Assembly (NCBI GenBank): GCA_026387845.1
Contig: JAPLKX010000041.1
Span: 1 to 6,528, forward strand
Direction: 5' to 3'
From: Candidatus Hydrogenedentota bacterium
GTDB taxonomy: Bacteria > Hydrogenedentota > Hydrogenedentia > Hydrogenedentales > SLHB01
DNA: 6,528 bases
In this document: positions 1 to 6,041 of the stretch, in pieces
Numbering within the stretch: the stretch's first letter is position 1
Layout: each line of letters opens with the position of its first letter
The notes under the pieces: generated by a model
The model's input: only the letters and a program-made list of their open reading frames with translations
What the model was told of the DNA's origin: nothing
Databases searched by the model: none
Position numbers and translations under genes: made by a program

Positions 1-798
1 GTCCTGCAAATCACGGGCGATCCCGCCGTCGCCGTCTCACAAATCAGCGAGCACGTTCAGCGCGATCCCGGCCTCACCGCCAAAATCCTCAAAGTCAGCA
101 ACAGCGCATATTACGGCATGAAACAGCACGTCGGCTCGCTCAAGCTGGCGCTCGTTATCCTCGGCGTGCGCGAAGTGAGAAACATCGTGCTCGGCATCAG
201 CGTGCTCGAACAACTCCAGGATCAAGCGTTCCAGGATTCCATTGTCATGCGAGACTTCTGGACCCATTCCGTCACCGTCGCCGCACTCACCAAACGGCTG
301 GGCGCCGCGTTCGCTCTCGGGTTGCAGGGCGAAGATTTCACCTCCGGCCTGTTGCACGACATGGGCAAAATGGTCCTGTTCCGCCAGCTCGGCTCTGCCT
401 ACCAGCAAATCTTCATCGCCGCTGAAGGCGTTTCCTCAAAATTCTGCGAACTCGAAACCGAAACCTTCGGGTTCGACCACGCCGACGCTGCGGCCGCCCT
501 CGCCATCCACTGGAACCTCCCCGTATCCCTCGCGGACTCGCTGTGGTGCCACCACCCCGCACCGCACCGCCCGCTCGACCAGGCCGAGAACCCCAGGCTC
601 GCCGCAAGCGTCTGCATCGCCAACCTCGCCGCACACGAAAATTTTGAACTGCCCGCCGAGCAGTGCGCCTCTTGCACAATCGAAGCCGCCTGGAGCATCT
701 TGGCCTGCGCAAAAGCGCCCACGGATGTCCACCAGCGCAAAGAATTGCTCGACGGGTTCTGCAAACAACTGAGCCAATCGCCCCTGCTCCAGTTTTAA
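1..798 (+). CDS. HDOD-domain signalling protein (5' end missing)
   Basis: The frame is open from base 1 to a TAA stop at 796-798, giving 265 residues; the true start lies before the window. The order of motifs is that of an HDOD domain. A DPGLTAKILKVSNSAYYG stretch (residues 22-39) comes first, then LGVREVRNIVLG (54-65), FWTHS (86-90), GLLHDMGK (116-123), and FGFDHAD with a LWCHHPAP segment (156-188). HDOD domains usually begin about 10-15 residues before this point, so most of the domain is present; any N-terminal partner domain cannot be seen. HDOD proteins are cytoplasmic signalling or regulatory proteins related to HD phosphohydrolases, usually regarded as lacking enzyme activity. This copy still has H89, H119-D120, H160 and H184-H185, so loss of metal binding should not be assumed. 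The C-terminal tail (about 200-265) has no motif I recognise. An internal ATG at 118 falls inside the conserved core and is not the start. Family call is firm; cellular role is unknown. Confidence 0.9.
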   Translation, partial: VLQITGDPAVAVSQISEHVQRDPGLTAKILKVSNSAYYGMKQHVGSLKLALVILGVREVRNIVLGISVLEQLQDQAFQDSIVMRDFWTHSVTVAALTKRLGAAFALGLQGEDFTSGLLHDMGKMVLFRQLGSAYQQIFIAAEGVSSKFCELETETFGFDHADAAAALAIHWNLPVSLADSLWCHHPAPHRPLDQAENPRLAASVCIANLAAHENFELPAEQCASCTIEAAWSILACAKAPTDVHQRKELLDGFCKQLSQSPLLQF

Positions 799-799
799 A

Positions 800-826
800 G
801 TAGGTCCGAAATAATTTTGGACTTAC
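800..826. repeat. 12-bp stem-loop, GTAGGTCC-type repeat
   Basis: GTAGGTCCGAAA (800-811) pairs with TTTTGGACTTAC (815-826) around a TAA loop. All 12 positions pair, two of them as G-T wobbles. It starts one base after the HDOD stop codon and 35 bases before the next gene. No T-run follows the stem, so a classical intrinsic terminator is not supported, although the hairpin could still end or stabilise the HDOD transcript. Its first 11 bases (800-810) recur exactly at 3431-3441 inside another hairpin, which points to a dispersed repeat family. Confidence 0.6.
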
Positions 827-861
827 AACGGGCATAACATCTTACGGATTAACCTCGCAGC

Positions 862-1098
862 ATGGCCAGAAAACAAAAGATTCAACTCCAGCAACCCCAG
901 GATCTCGAAGCCATCGACGCCGAACTCGCCACTGCCATGGACACGCTCGACAAAAAAAACGAGGAAGTGACCGGCCTCCTCGCCCAATACGCCCCGCCGC
1001 CGGCCCCTCCCGAAACCGTCCCCACCAACCAACTCGATGGACCCGGAGCACCTGCGCCCGAACCCCTGCCCGGGGATGATAACCCGGAATCCCCTTGA
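862..1098 (+). CDS. small coiled-coil / proline-rich hypothetical protein (78 aa)
   Basis: I do not recognise a family. The N-terminal half (residues about 5-42) is rich in Gln, Leu, Asp, Glu and Lys and looks like a charged helix that could form a coiled coil (DLEAIDAELATAMDTLDKKN). The C-terminal half (about 43-78) is rich in Pro, Ala and acidic residues (APPPAPPETVP) and is probably disordered. There is no signal peptide, membrane segment or cysteine. The codons share the strong C-ending bias of the neighbours, and the stop codon overlaps the TTG start of the next gene, both of which support a real, translationally coupled gene. The ATG at 862 has no clear Shine-Dalgarno sequence. It may be the first gene of the glycosyltransferase operon, with a structural or partner role; that role is inference. 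Confidence 0.6.
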   Translation: MARKQKIQLQQPQDLEAIDAELATAMDTLDKKNEEVTGLLAQYAPPPAPPETVPTNQLDGPGAPAPEPLPGDDNPESP

Positions 1099-2249
1099 CT
1101 CCCACGCCGCTCCACATCCTCATCACCGACCCCCACCTCGGCGGCGGCGGCCAGGTCCGGTACGTCTCCAACCTCGCTGCCCAACTCGTCCGGCTCGGCC
1201 ACAAAATCACCATCGGATGCAGGCCCGGAAGCATTCTCGTCAACTCCGCGGCGGCGGCGGGATGTCCCGCGCTCGACATGTTTGCGTTCCGCGGCGGGGT
1301 GCGGCCGGGCGCGTGGCGCAACGACCTCCAAAACTTCCGCCGATACATCCGCGCCGAAAAACCCGACATCATCCACGTCAGTTCTTCCCAGGACCACTGG
1401 GCCGCCGCGTTCACCAATATGACGCTCGGCCGGCCCGTGTGCATCCTCCGCACGCGCCACAACACATACGCCGTCGCCAACAACCTCCCCAACCGCATCC
1501 TCAACCGCCGTTGGACCGACTACCAGATCGTCGTGTGCGATGTCGTCCGCCGGGACCTTGCGCGCCACCCCGCGTTCGATGGCGAGCGGCTCTGCACCAT
1601 CCACAACGGCGTCGATGCGACCCTCTTCACGCCATCCCCCGAGGTCCGCGCCCAAGCCCGTGCCGAGTTCGGCTACACTCCGGCCCACCTCGTCCTTGGC
1701 ATCGCCGCCCGGCTCGTCGACGCAAAAGGCCACGCCTTCCTGTTCCGCGCCGCCGCCCTGCTCAAAGATCAACTGCCTCAACTGCGCATCCTCTGTTTCG
1801 GCCAGGGCGTCAAAGAGCCCCAACTCCGCCAACTCGCGGGCGATCTCGGCATCGGCCCCATCGTCCAGTTCGCAGGCTTCCGAGACGACATGCACCAATG
1901 CACCCAGGCGTTTGACATCGGCGTACAGCCATCCATCGACTGCGACACCTCTTCGTTCAGCCTCAAAGAACAAATGGTGCTCGAAATGCCCGTGATCGCA
2001 TCCGATTACGGCGGCCTTGTCGAACTCATCGACGACGGAGTCGAGGGCCTCATCGTGCCCACCGGCTCCGTCGAACCGCTCGCGGCCGCGATCGCCTCGC
2101 TTGCAGGCGATCCCGCGCGGCGCTCCGCCATGGGAAAAGCAGGCCGCGACCGCGTGCTCCGCGACTTCACGGTCGAAGTGTTTGCCCTGCGCACCGTCGA
2201 AGCCTACGCCCGCGCACTCGCCATCGCGCACGACCGGCGCGGCACATGA
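1095..2249 (+). CDS. GT4-type glycosyltransferase, TTG start
   Basis: A 384-residue protein with the two-domain GT-B layout of family 4 glycosyltransferases, which move a sugar from an activated (usually nucleotide) donor to an acceptor with retention of configuration. The N-terminal domain begins HILITDPHLGGGGQVRYVSNLA (residues 7-28), the glycine-rich acceptor-side loop. The C-terminal donor domain starts near HNGVD (170-174) and contains ARLVDAKGH (205-213, with R206 and K211), a FGQG strand end (235-238), and the segment from PSIDC (279) to MPVIASDYGG (298-307). The donor-site E-x7-E motif reads D284-x7-E292, a conservative change at the first position. The start is TTG at 1095: an in-frame TAA at 1080-1082 leaves no ATG or GTG upstream, and TTG overlaps the previous stop as TTGA. 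There is no signal peptide, so it is probably cytoplasmic or loosely membrane-associated. The sugar and acceptor cannot be read from sequence; cell-envelope glycan (LPS core or exopolysaccharide) is the likeliest pathway given the neighbours. Confidence 0.88.
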   Translation: MTPTPLHILITDPHLGGGGQVRYVSNLAAQLVRLGHKITIGCRPGSILVNSAAAAGCPALDMFAFRGGVRPGAWRNDLQNFRRYIRAEKPDIIHVSSSQDHWAAAFTNMTLGRPVCILRTRHNTYAVANNLPNRILNRRWTDYQIVVCDVVRRDLARHPAFDGERLCTIHNGVDATLFTPSPEVRAQARAEFGYTPAHLVLGIAARLVDAKGHAFLFRAAALLKDQLPQLRILCFGQGVKEPQLRQLAGDLGIGPIVQFAGFRDDMHQCTQAFDIGVQPSIDCDTSSFSLKEQMVLEMPVIASDYGGLVELIDDGVEGLIVPTGSVEPLAAAIASLAGDPARRSAMGKAGRDRVLRDFTVEVFALRTVEAYARALAIAHDRRGT

Positions 2250-3340
2250 ACGCCCTCCACATCAACGAGCAACGCGGCTGGCGTGGGGGAGAGCAGCAGG
2301 CCGGCTACCTCATCCGCGGCCTCGCACAACGCGGCCATAACGTACTCATTGCCGGCCGGCCCGGAACCCCGTTCATCCAGTCCGATCACGGCATCGGCCC
2401 CATCACCAAAATCACCGCGCCGTTCCTCTCCGAATTCGACGTCTACACCGCCGCCGTCATCGCCCGCGCCGTCCGCCGCCACAACGTCGACATCATCCAC
2501 GCCCATACGAGCCACGCACACACCATCGCCTGCATCGCGCGCGCTATCGCCAGGCGCGGAAAAGTCGTCGTATCGCGCCGGGTCGATTTCCCACCGCGCA
2601 ACACCCCGTTCAACCGCTTTAAATACTCGTTGCCCGACTCGTTCGTCGCCGTATCCACCTGCATTGCCCGCGTCATGCGCGAGTTCGGCATCCAAGAAGC
2701 GCGCCTCGACGTCGTACACAGCGGCACCGACGCATCACGCTTCAACGTCGATCCCATCCCGCGCGCCCAACTCGGCGTACCCGATGGCGCGCCCCTGCTC
2801 GGCTGTGTCGCCGCCCTTGTCGGCCACAAAGATCACGCCACCCTGCTCGATGCCATGCCCCTGATCCTGCGCCGAATCCCGGAACTGCGCCTGATCCTTA
2901 TCGGCGAAGGCCCGTTACGCACCCGGATTGAAGCCCAAATCAATACCCTCAACATCGGCCATGCCGTCTCGCTCCTTGGCCACCGTTCCGACGTCCCCCG
3001 CATCCTAAAAGCCCTCGATGCGTTCGTCCTCTCCAGCAAAGAAGAAGGGTTTGGCGGCGCCGCGCTCGAAGCGATGGCGTGCGGCCTGCCCGTTGTCTCG
3101 ACGGCCGCCGGCGGCATGTCCGACACGGTCGTTCACGAGAAAACCGGCCTGCTCGTACCCATCCGCGACCCCCAGGCACTCGCTCAAGCCGTCCTCCGCG
3201 TCTTTACCGAACCCGGCCTCGTCCAACAACTCCGCGCCAACCTCCCAGAGCAAGTCGAGCGTTTCTCCATTGACAGAATGATCGAAGGCAACCTCGCCGT
3301 CTACGCCCGCCTGCTTGATCAAGAAACCAAGACCCGGTAA
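2246..3340 (+). CDS. GT4-type glycosyltransferase, canonical E-x7-E
   Basis: A 364-residue GT-B fold glycosyltransferase of family 4. The N-terminus (LHINEQRGWRGGEQQAGYLI, residues 4-23) resembles a group of GT4 enzymes that I associate with lipopolysaccharide core assembly; that resemblance is from memory. Donor-domain motifs in order: HSGTDASRFN (158-167), VAALVGHKDH (188-197, keeping K195), LILIGEGPLR (216-225), LLGHRSDVP (243-251), and EGFGGAALEAMACGLPVVS (267-285) with the full E267-x7-E275 nucleotide-binding pair, then AGGMSD and EKTGLLVP. The length is normal for the family. The ATG overlaps the TGA of the preceding gene by 4 nt (ATGA) with no separate Shine-Dalgarno, so translational coupling is likely. 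With its upstream neighbour it probably adds successive sugars to one cell-envelope glycan. Substrate specificity is not determinable from sequence. Confidence 0.92.
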   Translation: MNALHINEQRGWRGGEQQAGYLIRGLAQRGHNVLIAGRPGTPFIQSDHGIGPITKITAPFLSEFDVYTAAVIARAVRRHNVDIIHAHTSHAHTIACIARAIARRGKVVVSRRVDFPPRNTPFNRFKYSLPDSFVAVSTCIARVMREFGIQEARLDVVHSGTDASRFNVDPIPRAQLGVPDGAPLLGCVAALVGHKDHATLLDAMPLILRRIPELRLILIGEGPLRTRIEAQINTLNIGHAVSLLGHRSDVPRILKALDAFVLSSKEEGFGGAALEAMACGLPVVSTAAGGMSDTVVHEKTGLLVPIRDPQALAQAVLRVFTEPGLVQQLRANLPEQVERFSIDRMIEGNLAVYARLLDQETKTR

Positions 3341-3430
3341 TGTGGACGTGCCATGTACAGGTTAAAGAGCAAAAAAGAGTCCGTCCTGAGAATTCCGTTC
3401 TTGTTACCACATCCAACTGATGCAGACCGC

Positions 3431-3497
3431 GTAGGTCCGAATTCCGATTCGGACTGGACTACCCACCCTGCCCGTCCCATTCGGAGATGGGACCTAC
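3431..3497. repeat. composite palindromic repeat, two hairpins inside 8-bp inverted ends
   Basis: The element is bounded by GTAGGTCC (3431-3438) and its exact reverse complement GGACCTAC (3490-3497). Inside are two perfect hairpins. In the first, GTCCGAAT (3435-3442) pairs with ATTCGGAC (3447-3454) across TCCG, a loop of the stable UNCG type in RNA; GTAG (3431-3434) can also pair with CTAC (3459-3462) over a 4-base bulge. In the second, GTCCCAT (3474-3480) pairs with ATGGGAC (3487-3493) across TCGGAG. Its first 11 bases match those of the stem-loop at 800-826. The design resembles REP- or MITE-like intergenic elements; no transposase is present in the window. Confidence 0.65.
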
Positions 3498-3608
3498 TTT
3501 CTCGGCAATTTGTTTTCATCGTTTGCAGGGTATGCAAAGCCTCATGGCAGTCCGTCTCGAGTGGCGCCAATTCAATCGCCCCATCGCACCTTACTTTCCC
3601 TGCCTTAG

Positions 3609-3622
3609 CCCGCTTGAGCGGG
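3609..3622. repeat. CCCGCT-TG-AGCGGG palindrome
   Basis: A perfect 6-bp inverted repeat with a 2-base centre (CCCGCTTGAGCGGG). The flanks hold two similar words in direct orientation, CCTTAGC at 3603-3609 and GCTTTAGC at 3633-3640, so the unit may extend over about 3602-3645. It lies 45 bases before the start of the third glycosyltransferase gene. No T-run follows on the + strand. It could be part of the same intergenic repeat cluster or a weak RNA hairpin. Confidence 0.4.
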
Positions 3623-3654
3623 ACTTTGGAAGGCTTTAGCTCCCGACTCAATCT

Positions 3655-3659
3655 GGAAG
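3655..3659 (+). promoter_or_regulatory. ribosome binding site for the gene at 3667
   Basis: GGAAG lies 7 bases before the ATG at 3667. It is the clearest Shine-Dalgarno sequence among the operon genes; the others have overlapping starts or weak sites. It supports independent initiation at 3667 after the long spacer. Confidence 0.55.
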
Positions 3660-3666
3660 TAGTTGT

Positions 3667-4665
3667 ATGAAAAACATCCTCGTTTTCTGTTCCCGTGATT
3701 GGCGTCATCCAAAGGCCGGGTTTGTCGAGCGATACGCACACAAAGTCTTCTCCCGCATAGCCGCGCAGGGCAACTACGTCGGCTGGGTATGCCAGAACAG
3801 GCTGTTCCCGTTCAGCCCCGCGTCGCGCCGGCCCCAAATCGAATTGCTCGACGGGATACAAGTCGCCCGCCTCGCCCCGGGCATCCTCTATCGCACCATG
3901 GCACAGATGTTCCTGACCCGCCTCGAAAAACGTAAAAACCTGACGCGCCGGATGGACGCCATCGTCGATTGTGTCGTCGGCGAACCCCTCCCGCTTAGCA
4001 ACGCCACCGCCGTTCCCATCATCCCGCTCGTGTTCAACCTCAGCAAACGTATGCGCGCAAACGACTCGCCCCCCGGCCCCGTCATCGCCGCCACCACAAA
4101 GGCGCGAACTCAACTCGCCCAGGCCGGGTTTCCCCAGAACTTCCTCGTCCAGGCCCCGGCCGGCGTCGATATTGATGTGCCGCCCATGCAACCCGCCGAT
4201 GCCCAACTGCCTCCCATCATCGTCGCCATCGACGACAACCACCGCCAGTTCAAGTCTGCCCTGAGCTCGGTTCAAAGCGGTGGCCTCAACATCTCCGCCA
4301 GCCTCGTCGCCGTCAAACGCGTCAGCGAATCGGATCGGGCAAACCTGTACGGCCGCGCGCAGATCGGTTATTGCGGGCACGGCGCCGAGGAAGAGGCGCT
4401 CGCCTTTGCGGCGCACGGCGTCCCCGTCATTTGCCCGGACACCGACGCCGCGCGCGAGTTCGTCATCCACGGCGAAACCGGGCTGTTCTATGCACCCGGC
4501 GACACGCGCGCCCTCGCCGAGTGCATCCGAAAACTCGCCAAGGACGAACTGCTCCGCAAACGAATGGCCGCAAACGCCAGGCAATCCGCCGAAGCCCGAT
4601 CATGGGACCGAACCGCAGGACTCATTCTCGCCACGATTGAAAACCTCGAAAATACAGGCGGCTGA
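3667..4665 (+). CDS. divergent GT4-like glycosyltransferase, donor-site glutamates missing
   Basis: A 332-residue protein, shorter than its two neighbours (384 and 364). The start RHPKAGFVERYAHKVFSRIAAQG (residues 13-35) matches the acceptor-side opening of many GT4 enzymes (a proline-x-x-gly stretch, then a helix before a glycine turn). The C-terminal part keeps the GT4 pattern: AGVDID (165-170, like the usual NGVD), ESDRANLYGRAQIGY (221-235), HGVPVI (250-255), and a REFVIHGETGLFYAPGD stretch (263-279). Aligned on the GVP turn, the positions of the E-x7-E pair are H238 and A246, so both donor-binding glutamates are absent; E241-E243 lie nearby but out of register. The middle of the donor domain (about 171-220) is short and poorly conserved. 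It may be a variant transferase, one using a different donor, or an inactive partner. The reading frame is intact and codon bias matches the operon, so it is not an obvious pseudogene. The next gene starts 2 nt after its stop. Confidence 0.8.
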   Translation: MKNILVFCSRDWRHPKAGFVERYAHKVFSRIAAQGNYVGWVCQNRLFPFSPASRRPQIELLDGIQVARLAPGILYRTMAQMFLTRLEKRKNLTRRMDAIVDCVVGEPLPLSNATAVPIIPLVFNLSKRMRANDSPPGPVIAATTKARTQLAQAGFPQNFLVQAPAGVDIDVPPMQPADAQLPPIIVAIDDNHRQFKSALSSVQSGGLNISASLVAVKRVSESDRANLYGRAQIGYCGHGAEEEALAFAAHGVPVICPDTDAAREFVIHGETGLFYAPGDTRALAECIRKLAKDELLRKRMAANARQSAEARSWDRTAGLILATIENLENTGG

Positions 4666-4667
4666 AT

Positions 4668-5834
4668 ATGCGACTTGTCAACTGGTACTGGGACGGAATA
4701 CTCGGAAAGCTCATCGACCTGCTCGACGAACAGTTCAAGATCAAAGTCGGTGAGGGCACGCCAACACTTGCGTTCAAGATTGGCGTCAGCGCGCTCGGCC
4801 TGTTCCTTCTCGTCGAAATCTACTTCAGGATTCGCGACGCCATACAGCAGTATCTCGACAGCAAGAAGAAATTCGTCGACGTCACGCTCATCGAAGACGT
4901 TCAAAGCCTCCACATCGACACCATCGATGCCGTCAAACACCCCGACCTCGTCATCAAACCGCTCATCAAACAAAAAAAATACGCCCGCGTCGCCGCCATC
5001 TACGCTTCCATCAACCAGCCAAAAGAGGCCGCAAAGTTTTTCAAAAAAGCGGGCGACCTCAAAAGTGCCGCCGACAACCTCGCCCTCGCCGGCCAAACCG
5101 CCCAGGCCGCCAAGCTGCTCATGAAACACGGCGACCACCTCACCGCAGCCCGGTTCTTTGAAGAAGTCGGCGACCATGCGAATGCCGCCAAGGCACACCA
5201 ACTCTCCGGCCAGCACGCCAAGGCCGCGCTCGCAAACGCAAGAGCGGGAAACCAGGCCGGCGCAGTGGCCGTGTTCGCCGAGTATTTCGAAAACACGCAG
5301 GACCCGCCGCAAAAACAAATCGAGATGGCCGACGCCTGTTACGCCGCACTTCAGGGCGAGCTGGGCGAAACCATCGATATCGACGCCCGAAAACCACTGT
5401 TTGCCGAGGTCGCAAAAAGGTTCATGCAGGCCGGAAGGACCCACCTCGCCGCAGAATGTTTCCAGCAAGCCGGAGACCTATACCGCGCGGCACACGCCTG
5501 CCTCCTACTCAAGAGGCCCGAACAGGCCGCCGAACTCCTCCAGCAGATGGACCCCGCCCAGCCCGATTTCGCCGCATCCCGCCCCATGCTTGCACGCAGC
5601 TATTACGACCTCCAAAACTACACCCAGTGTGCCACCACGCTCGCCCCACTCATCCAGGGAAAAGCACCCGCTCCCGCCAACCTCGACCTCTTTTACCTCC
5701 TCGCCCTCACCCTCGAGCAGCAAGGCAAAATCGACCTGGCAATCAAGACCCTCAACGCCCTCCGCGCCGTAAACCCCCAGTACGGCGACCTCAACAAACG
5801 CATCCCCGCCCTCCAAGCCCGCCTGCAAAAATGA
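4668..5834 (+). CDS. membrane-anchored alpha-solenoid (TPR-like) repeat protein
   Basis: A 388-residue protein. Residues about 35-53 (AFKIGVSALGLFLLVEIYF) form one membrane segment, followed by basic residues R54, R56 and K66-K68; by the positive-inside rule the large C-terminal part would face the cytoplasm (inference). Residues 106-209 are eight successive units of exactly 13 residues, for example KEAAKFFKKAGDL (119-131), AQAAKLLMKHGDH (145-157) and LTAARFFEEVGDH (158-170), with Ala-Ala at positions 3-4 and Gly-Asp/Gln near the end in most. Four more units follow at 246-297 (HLAAECFQQAGDL is 259-271). Residues about 339-372 look like an ordinary TPR. Paired 13-residue helices would make a solenoid reminiscent of the helical repeats in IFT and coatomer proteins. 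Such proteins usually bind other proteins. Its start is 2 nt after the third glycosyltransferase, so it is probably co-translated and may act as a scaffold for envelope-glycan enzymes. No enzyme motif is visible and no gene name can be assigned. Confidence 0.85.
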   Translation: MRLVNWYWDGILGKLIDLLDEQFKIKVGEGTPTLAFKIGVSALGLFLLVEIYFRIRDAIQQYLDSKKKFVDVTLIEDVQSLHIDTIDAVKHPDLVIKPLIKQKKYARVAAIYASINQPKEAAKFFKKAGDLKSAADNLALAGQTAQAAKLLMKHGDHLTAARFFEEVGDHANAAKAHQLSGQHAKAALANARAGNQAGAVAVFAEYFENTQDPPQKQIEMADACYAALQGELGETIDIDARKPLFAEVAKRFMQAGRTHLAAECFQQAGDLYRAAHACLLLKRPEQAAELLQQMDPAQPDFAASRPMLARSYYDLQNYTQCATTLAPLIQGKAPAPANLDLFYLLALTLEQQGKIDLAIKTLNALRAVNPQYGDLNKRIPALQARLQK

Positions 5835-5851
5835 TAATCCGTCGGACTGTC

Positions 5852-5885
5852 GGGACGCCCCCCGGCTTTTTGTGGGGGGTGTCCC
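5852..5885 (+). terminator. strong 12-bp hairpin at the operon end
   Basis: GGGACGCCCCCC (5852-5863) pairs with GGGGGGTGTCCC (5874-5885), with one G-T wobble, around the loop GGCTTTTTGT. It lies 17 bases after the stop of the solenoid-protein gene, where a terminator is expected. The T-run sits in the loop and not after the stem (ACTCTTGACG follows), so this is not a textbook intrinsic terminator. It may be a Rho-assisted or mRNA-protecting hairpin, or another intergenic repeat. Confidence 0.5.
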
Positions 5886-6041
5886 ACTCTTGACGTTCTG
5901 GGCTCTGCGTGCTGGACGGTGCGGGCTGGAAGACGCCGCTGAGAAGCCGGCACCTACATCTCCCCATCTGCCCGCATCCTTTGTCCTTTTCCAACACCCT
6001 CGTTGAATAACGCGAGCGAAGGTTCGTCTATGTAGTCAAAT

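Larger units (their letters stand above)
3341..3666. other. 326-bp noncoding spacer rich in palindromes
   Basis: This spacer interrupts an otherwise tightly packed gene series. It contains a composite palindrome at 3431-3497, a second palindrome at 3609-3622, and a Shine-Dalgarno site for the next gene at 3655-3659. The stretches 3341-3430 and 3500-3600 hold nothing I can name. Base composition is less C-biased than in the flanking genes. A 105-codon frame (3353-3670) crosses it but shows no protein family, has codon use unlike the neighbours, and is largely translated palindrome, so I treat the region as repeat-derived and noncoding. The spacer may carry a processing site or a promoter for the two downstream genes; no convincing -35/-10 pair was seen. 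Confidence 0.6.

Noticed and set aside
1037..1915. Plus-strand frame of 292 codons overlapping the first glycosyltransferase
   Set aside because: Arg/Pro/His-rich out-of-frame translation of a high-GC gene with no family motif.
882..2231. Long minus-strand frame (449 codons) antisense to the small protein and first glycosyltransferase
   Set aside because: It lies opposite well-supported GT4 coding sequence, has Gly/Asp/Val/Arg-rich composition typical of the complement of C-ending codons, and shows no family motif.
3341..3666. Riboswitch or structured leader before the third glycosyltransferase
   Set aside because: The hairpins are simple palindromes that recur elsewhere in the window, and no known riboswitch core could be matched by eye.
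3353..3670. 105-codon plus-strand frame in the spacer as a real gene
   Set aside because: No family resemblance, codon use unlike the neighbours, and most of it translates hairpins. Kept only as a low-interest finding.
3319..4584. Long minus-strand frame (421 codons) antisense to the third glycosyltransferase and the spacer
   Set aside because: Same codon-bias artefact; no recognisable domain, and it runs through the palindromic spacer.
4488..5468. Minus-strand frame (326 codons) opposite the solenoid gene
   Set aside because: The + strand frame has a membrane segment and regular repeats, while this one has only low-complexity composition.
6003..6034. Possible sigma-70-like promoter before the sigma gene (TTGAAT at 6003-6008 and TATGTA at 6029-6034)
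   Set aside because: The spacing of 20 bases is too long for a standard promoter and both boxes are imperfect.
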